Below, in pieces: positions 16,486-22,918 of a stretch of 64,000 bases of DNA. The stretch comes from JAQTNP01 sp964616145 (GTDB lineage Bacteria > Patescibacteriota > Minisyncoccia > Minisyncoccales > PEYH01). The notes beneath the pieces are model-generated. The model saw only the letters and a program-made list of their open reading frames with translations. It searched no databases and was not told where the DNA came from. A program made the translations under genes and the position numbers. The stretch's first letter is position 1; each line of letters opens with the position of its first letter. Location of the stretch: contig CAZTRD010000003.1 of NCBI GenBank assembly GCA_964616145.1, positions 1-64,000 on the forward strand, given 5' to 3'.

Positions 16486-17616
16486 ATGGAACCATTAGCT
16501 TCAAAGATAAGGCCAAAAACATTAAAGGACTTTGTAGGCCAGGAGCATTTGGTTGGAGAAGGAAAACCTTTAAATATTGCAATAAAACAGAAACATCTGT
16601 TTTCCTTTATCTTCTGGGGCCCTCCCGGATCCGGAAAGACAACTTTGGCTAAGATATATGCTCATAGTTTAAATGCAGACCTATATGAATTATCTGCAGT
16701 TTCTGCTGGAAAAGCAGATATCAGAAAGATCGTAATGGAAAATACATTACAGCCTAAGGTTTTGTTTTTAGATGAAATACATAGGTTTAATAAAGCTCAA
16801 CAGGATTTCTTACTCCCATATGTAGAAAGAGGGGAATTGGCTCTAATAGGAGCTACTACAGAAAACCCAAGCTTTGAAGTAATTGCTCCATTACTATCCC
16901 GTTGCAGGGTTTTTGTCTTAAACGAATTGTCGCCGGAAGAAATGGTAACAATTATCAAGCGTACAGGTTTTAAGATGGATAAAAAAGCAGCGGATTGGTT
17001 AGTTGCAATGGCTAATGGCGATGCCAGGCAAGCCATTACAATGCTTGAGAATTGTTCTGAGTTATATAAATCAATAACTGTAGATAATTTAAAGAATGCT
17101 CTTCAATCCAAATTCTTACGATATGATAAAAAAGGAGAGGAACACTATAACACCATCTCTGCTTTCATTAAAAGCATGAGAGCAAGCCAACCAGATGCAG
17201 CCCTCTACTATTTAGCCAGAATGATTGATTCTGGTGAAGATCCTAAATTCATTGCCAGAAGAATGGTAATCTTTGCCTCTGAAGACATAGGATTAGCTCA
17301 ACCAACTGCGTTGGTTGTAGCTAATGATGTATTCAGAGCAGTAGAGAATATTGGTTTGCCAGAATGCGGAATCAATCTGGCTCATGGAGTAGCATATCTT
17401 TGCAAATGCAAGAAGAATAGAGATGCATATAACGGATACATGGCTGCGATGAAAGATGTCCAAGATTATGGAAATCTTCCTATTCCTTTAATGTTAAGGA
17501 ATCCTGAAACAAAACTAATGAAGGATTTAGATTATGGCAAAGGATATGAAAAATATTCTAAAGAAGACTATTTGCCAGAGAAATTAAAGGGAAGAAAATA
17601 TTTAAGAGAGTCTTGA
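16486..17616 (+). CDS. rarA: replication-associated recombination protein A (RarA/MgsA)
   Basis: AAA+ ATPase of the clamp-loader superfamily that acts at stalled forks and single-stranded gaps. Walker A GPPGSGKTT is at about residues 45-53, Walker B FLDEIHRFNKAQQD, sensor 1 GATTENPSFEV, arginine finger LSRCRVF, and the C-terminal tetramerisation part with RRMVIFASEDIG and HGVAYLCKCKKN. 376 aa is slightly shorter than E. coli RarA. A 5' fragment of another allele lies 2.7 kb upstream. Confidence 0.95.
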   Translation: MEPLASKIRPKTLKDFVGQEHLVGEGKPLNIAIKQKHLFSFIFWGPPGSGKTTLAKIYAHSLNADLYELSAVSAGKADIRKIVMENTLQPKVLFLDEIHRFNKAQQDFLLPYVERGELALIGATTENPSFEVIAPLLSRCRVFVLNELSPEEMVTIIKRTGFKMDKKAADWLVAMANGDARQAITMLENCSELYKSITVDNLKNALQSKFLRYDKKGEEHYNTISAFIKSMRASQPDAALYYLARMIDSGEDPKFIARRMVIFASEDIGLAQPTALVVANDVFRAVENIGLPECGINLAHGVAYLCKCKKNRDAYNGYMAAMKDVQDYGNLPIPLMLRNPETKLMKDLDYGKGYEKYSKEDYLPEKLKGRKYLRES

Positions 17617-17641
17617 CAGAAGTATTACCGTTGTATATACT
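17613..17641 (+). promoter_or_regulatory. near-consensus sigma70 promoter of the toxin-antitoxin pair
   Basis: TTGACA (17613-17618), 17-nt spacer, TATACT (17636-17641). The antitoxin ATG lies only 8 nt further, so the mRNA is probably leaderless or nearly so. The -35 box overlaps the rarA stop codon. Confidence 0.85.
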
Positions 17642-17649
17642 ATGGATAT

Positions 17650-17925
17650 ATGAAAACAGTAATCAATATTAAAACCGATCCGGAGGTTAAAATTAATGCC
17701 CAGAAAATTGCCAAAGAACTAGGTATAGCTCTTAGCGATGTTATCAATGCTTCTCTCAGAAACTTTATTAGAACGCGGGAGGTATATCTTTCTGCTATTC
17801 CAAGGATGACTCCAGAATTTGAAATTTTGCTTGGCAGAGTGGAGGACGATATAAAAAGAGGAAAGAATCTTTCTCCGGCATTTTCTTCTATGGATGAAAT
17901 TAATAATTACTTAGATAATTTATGA
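17650..17925 (+). CDS. RelB/DinJ-type antitoxin
   Basis: 91 aa. The N-terminal 45 residues (MKTVINIKTDPEVKINAQKI...GIALSDVINASLRNFI) form the ribbon-helix-helix DNA-binding domain of RelB/DinJ antitoxins. The C-terminal half is acidic and would wrap the toxin. Such antitoxins neutralise the toxin and repress their own promoter. The stop overlaps the toxin start by 4 nt (ATGA). Confidence 0.85.
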   Translation: MKTVINIKTDPEVKINAQKIAKELGIALSDVINASLRNFIRTREVYLSAIPRMTPEFEILLGRVEDDIKRGKNLSPAFSSMDEINNYLDNL

Positions 17926-18185
17926 TTTCAATTATATTCCATAGAGATTTTGAGAAGAAATATATAAAACTATCGCAGAAAGATAAACAGAGAATAAAAG
18001 AAAGAATAAGAATTTTCAAGGAAGATATATTTAATCCCATACTTAATAATCATCCTCTAGAGGGTAAATATAAAGGGTATAGGAGTATTAATATTACAGG
18101 AGATCTAAGGATTATATATAAATTACAAAATATTAATGTTATTATTTTCGTAGCCATCAATAATCATAGCAACCTATATAAATAG
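17922..18185 (+). CDS. RelE/YafQ-family mRNA interferase toxin
   Basis: 87-aa basic protein with the RelE fold signature: FHRDFEKKYIKLSQKDKQRIKERI, NHPLEGKYKGYRSINITGDLRIIYKL and a C-terminal AINNHSNLY. In the YafQ branch the catalytic histidine sits near the C-terminus, and H83-like (NNHSNLYK) fits. It would cut mRNA on the ribosome when released from the antitoxin. It overlaps the antitoxin by 4 nt and has an intact frame. Confidence 0.88.
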   Translation: MISIIFHRDFEKKYIKLSQKDKQRIKERIRIFKEDIFNPILNNHPLEGKYKGYRSINITGDLRIIYKLQNINVIIFVAINNHSNLYK

Positions 18186-18190
18186 AATAA

Positions 18191-18574
18191 ATGAATAAAG
18201 GAGTAAGTGCTGTAATACAGAATAATAATCAGATTCTAGTTTTAAAAAGAATAGGGAATGTAGAATTTTCTCCTGGTACTTGGGATTTCCCAGGAGGGAA
18301 GGCTTTAGAAAACGAATCTTTAAAAGACGCTTTATTGAGAGAAGTAAAAGAAGAAACTAATTTAGAGATAGAACCGGAAGAAAATTATTTCTATATCTTT
18401 CCTTATCCTAACGGACAAATCAATATTTATGCCTTTAAAGCCAAGCTAATTGGAGGGAATATAGTATTAGATAAAAAACATACAGATTTTAAATGGATTT
18501 CCAAAGATAATTGGAAAGATTTAGATTATAGCTTAAGTACCAAAGCAATAATTCAAGAATATTTTAAATCTTGA
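18191..18574 (+). CDS. NUDIX hydrolase
   Basis: 127-aa protein with a Nudix box, G-x5-E-x7-R-E-x2-E-E, read as GGKALENESLKDALLREVKEET. NUDIX enzymes hydrolyse nucleoside diphosphates linked to another group; the GTWDFPGGK entry is typical of MutT-like and general members. The substrate cannot be inferred. It starts 5 nt after the toxin gene and may ride on the same transcript. Confidence 0.9.
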   Translation: MNKGVSAVIQNNNQILVLKRIGNVEFSPGTWDFPGGKALENESLKDALLREVKEETNLEIEPEENYFYIFPYPNGQINIYAFKAKLIGGNIVLDKKHTDFKWISKDNWKDLDYSLSTKAIIQEYFKS

Positions 18575-18627
18575 CTCTTGAAGAATAAAAAGAGAAAATA
18601 GAGTCATATAATTAATATATTTAACAT

Positions 18628-18867
18628 ATGGCAGGTTTAGTTATTCTCGGTTTAGTACTTATCGTTCTGGGTTGGGCCCTACAAGCATTCTTTACGTATA
18701 AAGGAGAAAGAGAAATACATATGCTTTTCCTTATCTGCTACGTATTAGGAGCATTTATTCTAGCTCTTGATGGATATCTTGAGAGTTCATGGCTTCCAGC
18801 AGTGCTTAATACCTTAGCTGTAATAGGTGTGGCATTGGTGATAAAAAAGATAGGGGTTAAAAAATAG
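18628..18867 (+). CDS. small membrane protein (79 aa)
   Basis: Three predicted membrane helices (about residues 3-23, 31-48, 54-73) with a basic C-terminal tail (VIKKIGVKK). No family recognised. A TATAAT-like box lies about 17 nt upstream. It is convergent with the GC-rich gene on the other strand. Confidence 0.6.
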   Translation: MAGLVILGLVLIVLGWALQAFFTYKGEREIHMLFLICYVLGAFILALDGYLESSWLPAVLNTLAVIGVALVIKKIGVKK

Positions 18868-18878
18868 ACAGGATAGGT

Positions 18879-18918
18879 TTAAAAACAGAACGGGAGGGGA
18901 TCGTAGTCCTCTCCCGTT
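18879..18918 (-). terminator. intrinsic terminator of the minus-strand GC-rich gene
   Basis: 12-pair stem 18889-18900/18907-18918 with one G-U pair; on the minus strand it is followed by CTGTTTTTAAA. It begins at the stop codon of the gene at 18918. Confidence 0.8.
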
Positions 18919-19889
18919 TACGTTTCCTCGCTGTACGACACTTCCCAGTCCGATGTTCCAGACGGGAAGACCTCTGCGACGATGTAGTCCTTCTGGGCAT
19001 CCAGACCGGTAGTGATGAGGAGCTCAATCCCGCCAAGTCTGCCAGAAGGGTCTCCCAGCGTTTCTGCCTGAGCGGCGACCTGGCACTCGACAGGATCTGT
19101 CGCAATTTCAAGACCAAGAAGTTGTCTGAGATCGTAATAGAACCAATCCCTGACTGATCCATCGATCTTCTTGAGAGCTATTGCCAGCAGGTACAAAGGC
19201 CACTTTTCAGCAACCTCTTGCACCGCTTGCACTCCTTTCAGATCGGGGAATTTCTTTTTGCTCTCGAAATTGAATGTCCCTATGTAGCTATAGAGCGCCA
19301 CCCAGACGAATCTGGAAAAACCCTGAAGCTGATATTGCAGTTTCTTGTTCCCGTTAATCTCAGCCCAGAAGATATCGCGCACCAATAGAGCATCTTCCCT
19401 TGAGAAGGTGAATCTCACGCCCCTAGGGACAGGAATTTCCACCTGTCTAGATCTAAGGGTTTTGATTCTTCTCCCGGGCAGATAGACTCTATTGATTCGA
19501 ATATTGTGGGTTGGAGATTTCCACGTCATTACCGTTACCCTGGTTATCCTTTGGATCAGCGTGAAAAGTTGCGGAGCAACTAGGAGGTATTGCTCTTCTG
19601 ACAGAACTGCTTGTTTCTCGCGTCGAGGTATATATGATTCTCTCGGCAGTTTATCTCTGCCGTCGGACTTGTGATACGGCCTCGTGCGCCAGAGACCAAT
19701 TTCCATCAGAACAGCTTGCTCGCTAGTACCGTCATGAACACCGACTACCGCTATCACATCCAATCTGGCTCGAGGATTCTCCGTGACCCTAAAAGAGGCA
19801 TTGCCAGGATCTATGATGATCAGATACCTGGCATTTCTTTCAATGGTCTCCACGTCCCGTCTTGCTCTCTCTGGATCGAACCCTGACAT
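18918..19889 (-). CDS. orphan protein of a GC-rich cassette (323 aa)
   Basis: I do not recognise this protein. The start is set at 19889 (MSGFDPERARR) because a strong purine-rich ribosome-binding site (AAAGGAGGGAGG) precedes it; an in-frame ATG at 19982 would place that site inside the gene and overlap the -35 box. The product is charged and soluble, rich in Arg, with no signal peptide or membrane helix. Composition is far GC-richer than the flanking genes. It has its own promoter and terminator and lies alone on the minus strand between plus-strand genes, as an inserted unit would. Confidence 0.65.
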   Translation of the reverse strand: MSGFDPERARRDVETIERNARYLIIIDPGNASFRVTENPRARLDVIAVVGVHDGTSEQAVLMEIGLWRTRPYHKSDGRDKLPRESYIPRREKQAVLSEEQYLLVAPQLFTLIQRITRVTVMTWKSPTHNIRINRVYLPGRRIKTLRSRQVEIPVPRGVRFTFSREDALLVRDIFWAEINGNKKLQYQLQGFSRFVWVALYSYIGTFNFESKKKFPDLKGVQAVQEVAEKWPLYLLAIALKKIDGSVRDWFYYDLRQLLGLEIATDPVECQVAAQAETLGDPSGRLGGIELLITTGLDAQKDYIVAEVFPSGTSDWEVSYSEET

Positions 19890-19953
19890 TGACTTTCCTC
19901 CCTCCTTTCGCATTTCAGCGAGTTTTTTGTACAAGGTGCAGAAATGATATTTC

Positions 19954-19982
19954 ACCTTAAAGGGTATATAAAAAAATGTCAA
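19954..19982 (-). promoter_or_regulatory. probable promoter of the 18918-19889 gene
   Basis: On the minus strand TTGACA (19982-19977), 17 nt, TAAGGT (19959-19954). The -35 box is perfect and the -10 poor. Confidence 0.45.
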
Positions 19983-20020
19983 ACATTGCTTTTTGGTTCT
20001 TTACTGCTAATATTTAATCA

Positions 20021-20392
20021 ATGGAAAGAATTGAATTTGAACAATTAGTAGAAAAAGGGGTTCTTTTAATTCCTAGAAAATTCAGACATTTGATGAAAAA
20101 TGTCAGCATTGTAATTGATGATTATCCAACTCAAGAACAATTAAGAAAATCTCACATTAGATCCGGTTCCACGCTATTAGGCCTGTATGAAGGAATCCCT
20201 CAGACCCATAGAGATACTGGTTATGCTAATGTATTGCCAGACAAAATTACTATTTTCCAAAAAGCAATAGAAAGTATGGCTCATGATCCGATATCGATAG
20301 AAAAACTGGTAGCAGATACCGTATGGCATGAAATAGCTCATCATTTTGGATTAAATGAACAAGAAATCAGGAATGCTCAAAGAAATGTTTAA
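20021..20392 (+). CDS. zincin-like metallopeptidase
   Basis: 123-aa protein with the zinc-binding signature HEIAHHFGLNEQEI, i.e. HExxHxxG...E, near the C-terminus. Length and motif place it in the small acidic zincin group (PF06262-like) common in bacteria. Substrate unknown; cytoplasmic, no signal peptide. TTGCTT, 16 nt, TAATAT ends 7 nt before the ATG, so its mRNA is probably leaderless. It overlaps tgt by 8 nt. Confidence 0.85.
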   Translation: MERIEFEQLVEKGVLLIPRKFRHLMKNVSIVIDDYPTQEQLRKSHIRSGSTLLGLYEGIPQTHRDTGYANVLPDKITIFQKAIESMAHDPISIEKLVADTVWHEIAHHFGLNEQEIRNAQRNV

Positions 20393-21530
20393 ATTTGAAA
20401 TAGAAAAAACTTCCAAAAAGAGCAAGGCAAGAGTTGGAACAATTACAACTCCTCATGGAAGGATAAAAACCCCTGCCTTTATCCCGGTAGCTACCTTTGG
20501 AGTAATTAAAGGAGGTTTGGATTTCAAGGATTTTGAGAAAACCAAGGCTCAATGCCAGATTACCAATACTTTTCACTTCATTGATCTTGATAGGACTAAA
20601 GAAGTCAAGAATTTTGGCGGATTGCATAAATTCTTTAATTGCAACAAGCCAATTTTTACTGACTCAGGAGGATTTCAAGTATTTTCTTTGGGAAAGGGTG
20701 CAGAATTTGGTTTGGGAAAAATCGGTTCCATTTTTCCTGAAAAAAGAAATAAAGAGAAAACTTCTGCAAATCTTGTAAAAAGAATAGGGGATAAGGGAGT
20801 ATTCTTTAAATCACCGAAAGATGGAAGAGAAATATGGCTTACTCCGGAATCTTCCGCTTTAGCCCAAAAAGAATTAGGAGCTGACTTCATATATCTTTTT
20901 GATGTTTGCGGATCTCCCTTAGATGGCAAGCAAACCACAAAAAGGGAGATGGAATTAAGCCATGAATGGTTTAAAAGGTTTTTAAATACAAAAATATCCT
21001 TAAATCAAAGGGTTTTTGGAATTATTCAAGGAGGGATTTATAGGGACCTGAGGATTAAATCAACAGAATTTGTAAACAATCTTGACGTATTCGGAATAGC
21101 TATTGGCGGAGCTTTAGGAAAGAAAAAAGAAGATATGTATAAGACAATATCTTGGGTAAATGAAAGGATTGACTGGCAGAAACCTCATCATTTATTAGGA
21201 ATAGGGGATTTGGATGTAATGGAGAAGATAATCAAATTAGGAATTGATCTTTTTGATTGCGCCCTGCCAACAAGGATTGCCAGACATGGAGTAGCTTTAA
21301 CATCCAAAGGCCCTATAGATTTAAAGAAGTCCGTCTTAAAGGATAGATTCAAACCATTGGATAAAGATTGCAAATGTTTTGCCTGCCAAAACTATACTCA
21401 GGCCCAGATTAATTTCCTTTTCAAATCAAAGGAACAATTAGCCGGACGGCTATTAACTATTCATAATCTGTATTTCATTGAATCTCTTTTAGAGAAAATC
21501 AGAGAAAAGATAGAGGATAACAAGTTTTAA
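20385..21530 (+). CDS. tgt: queuine tRNA-ribosyltransferase
   Basis: Exchanges guanine 34 of GUN-anticodon tRNAs for a queuosine precursor. Landmarks: DSGGFQVFSLG with the general-base Asp, GIIQGGIYRDLR, GIAIGGALGK, GIDLFDCALPTRIARHG with the nucleophile Asp, and the zinc site C-x-C-x2-C...H (CKCFACQNY...TIHNLY). The usual DECTPYP segment reads DVCGSPL, keeping Asp and Cys. The ATG at 20385 (MFKFEIEKT) gives the normal N-terminus; in-frame ATGs at 20355 and 20373 would only add residues inside the upstream gene. No queuosine synthesis genes are here, so a salvaged base is likely. Confidence 0.93.
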   Translation: MFKFEIEKTSKKSKARVGTITTPHGRIKTPAFIPVATFGVIKGGLDFKDFEKTKAQCQITNTFHFIDLDRTKEVKNFGGLHKFFNCNKPIFTDSGGFQVFSLGKGAEFGLGKIGSIFPEKRNKEKTSANLVKRIGDKGVFFKSPKDGREIWLTPESSALAQKELGADFIYLFDVCGSPLDGKQTTKREMELSHEWFKRFLNTKISLNQRVFGIIQGGIYRDLRIKSTEFVNNLDVFGIAIGGALGKKKEDMYKTISWVNERIDWQKPHHLLGIGDLDVMEKIIKLGIDLFDCALPTRIARHGVALTSKGPIDLKKSVLKDRFKPLDKDCKCFACQNYTQAQINFLFKSKEQLAGRLLTIHNLYFIESLLEKIREKIEDNKF

Positions 21531-22453
21531 AATTTTAAGAAAGAGGAGTGAGGAGTTTGAATCTTTCTAAAATAGTAAAACTGTTTTTTCAAATCAGCTC
21601 CTGGGGGCCCGTTTTGTATTCTATCTAAAAACTTCTGCAGATTTTTGTACTTTCCCTGTCCTATGATTTCAATAAAGTCATTTTCAATATTTTTTGCTTT
21701 TCCTTTGATATCAAATCTCTTTGCCCATAATCTTGCATAATTCCTGAATCCGATTCCTTGGACTGTCCCTTGGGCTTTAAAATATATTTCAAGATCATCT
21801 TCCTGAAATGTTTTTAAATCTATCGCCTCATTGATAGTGAATCTGTCTACTTTAATCCTGGTCAAAGAATTAAGAAGACCTCCTGTATTCAATAGATTCC
21901 CTAAATCATTGGCTAAGCTGCGGATATAGTAACCGGAACTGACCAAAAGCTCTAATTTTACAATTGCATAATCTTTCTTGATTGAATAATCAAGAATTTT
22001 GTATTCAAAAAGTTCTACTTCTTTTGGTTGCAATTCAAATTCTTTTCCTTCCCTGGCTAATTTGTAAGCCGGGATACCAGATATTTTAACCGCAGAATAT
22101 TTTGGAGGAGTTTGTTTTCTTTTTCCCAGAAAAGAATTTAAAGATTTTTCAATTTCTTTTTTTGCAGGAAATTCTTTTACATTTAATTTCTCTACATTAC
22201 CTGTAATATCATATGTATCTGATCTGCTTCCTAAAAGAATTTCAGCAATGTATTGCTTTTTGCTGTTTTTCAATATCGTATTTAAAACGCTGGTAGCGTT
22301 CTTGCCAATGGCAACGATTAAAACTCCCTTTGCAAAAGGATCTAAGGTTCCCCCATGCCCTATGGTTTTTTCATTAAGCCTTCTCTTGAGAAAATTGACT
22401 ACATCAAAGGAAGTCCAAGTCTCCGGTTTATTAATAACAGCTATTCCTCTCAT
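21527..22453 (-). CDS. truB: TruB tRNA pseudouridine-55 synthase fused to an acylphosphatase domain
   Basis: Residues 1-220 are TruB, which makes pseudouridine 55 in the T loop of tRNAs: GIAVINKPETWTS, catalytic D38 in HGGTLDPFAKG, SAVKISGIPAYKLAREG, and VSSGYYIRSLANDLG. Residues 221-300 form an acylphosphatase-like domain: GTVQGIGFRNYA with R237, and GKAKNIENDFIEIIGQG with N255, the two catalytic positions of that family; the last portion (PPGADLKKQFYY) also fits. TruB normally ends in a PUA-like domain, absent here. Convergent with tgt, overlapping it by 4 nt. Confidence 0.93.
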   Translation of the reverse strand: MRGIAVINKPETWTSFDVVNFLKRRLNEKTIGHGGTLDPFAKGVLIVAIGKNATSVLNTILKNSKKQYIAEILLGSRSDTYDITGNVEKLNVKEFPAKKEIEKSLNSFLGKRKQTPPKYSAVKISGIPAYKLAREGKEFELQPKEVELFEYKILDYSIKKDYAIVKLELLVSSGYYIRSLANDLGNLLNTGGLLNSLTRIKVDRFTINEAIDLKTFQEDDLEIYFKAQGTVQGIGFRNYARLWAKRFDIKGKAKNIENDFIEIIGQGKYKNLQKFLDRIQNGPPGADLKKQFYYFRKIQTPHSSFLKF

Positions 22454-22496
22454 ATTTCTGCATTTTTGCAGATTATTTTAAATATGGCAATAATGA

Positions 22497-22525
22497 TTGA
22501 CTAAAATTGTTTAATTGATTAAGAT
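22497..22525 (+). promoter_or_regulatory. sigma70 promoter of a GC-rich cassette
   Basis: TTGACT (22497-22502), 17-nt spacer, TAAGAT (22520-22525). Unlike the backbone promoters it leaves a leader of about 25 nt with a ribosome-binding site. Confidence 0.7.
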
Positions 22526-22557
22526 TTACAAGAACACTCGTCCGCAAAGGAGATACC

Positions 22558-22836
22558 TTGAGCAAACAGAAGCGCACCGGCAGGAAAGATGCCCCTACTG
22601 TCCTGGAGATTCTGCTAAGGCATTCAAGCATTACTGATGCCTCAGCAAAGACGCTCTTCGACGGATCGGGCATAGGAGACGATCGCAGTGACTTTGCTGC
22701 TATCGCCGGGGAGATCAACTACTACTTCGCGCCCAGGCCATCGATTGATCCAAGCTGGATGAAAACATTGGCGACGACCCCGGGGATCAGGTTCAATGTC
22801 TTGATCGATAGGGTCGAACATGACCGAACAAGGTAG
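22558..22836 (+). CDS. orphan 92-aa protein of a GC-rich cassette, TTG start
   Basis: Unknown protein. The start is a TTG at 22558, set by AAAGGAG (22546-22552) six nt upstream; no ATG in a sensible position exists. The product is charged, soluble and rich in Asp and Arg. It reads like a small alpha/beta domain, without any motif I know. Base composition is much GC-richer than truB and the helicase on either side. Own promoter and terminator. Confidence 0.6.
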   Translation: MSKQKRTGRKDAPTVLEILLRHSSITDASAKTLFDGSGIGDDRSDFAAIAGEINYYFAPRPSIDPSWMKTLATTPGIRFNVLIDRVEHDRTR

Positions 22837-22852
22837 TCATACAACGGGCACC

Positions 22853-22891
22853 GACGCCTGAGGCCAAAAACCTCGGGCGTCTTCCTTTTTT
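22853..22891 (+). terminator. intrinsic terminator of the 22558 gene
   Basis: GACGCCTGAGG (22853-22863) pairs with CCTCGGGCGTC (22871-22881) around CCAAAAA, followed by TTCCTTTTTT. Confidence 0.88.
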
Positions 22892-22918
22892 CATACAATC
22901 AAGTAATATTTAAAGAGT

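Noticed and set aside
19865..19885. Sequence resembling a tRNA T-loop (GATCGAACCC)
   Set aside because: No cloverleaf can be folded around it; it is the start region of the minus-strand cassette gene.
19492..19886. Two short plus-strand ORFs opposite the minus-strand cassette gene
   Set aside because: No start signals; they lie wholly within the better-supported 323-aa gene.
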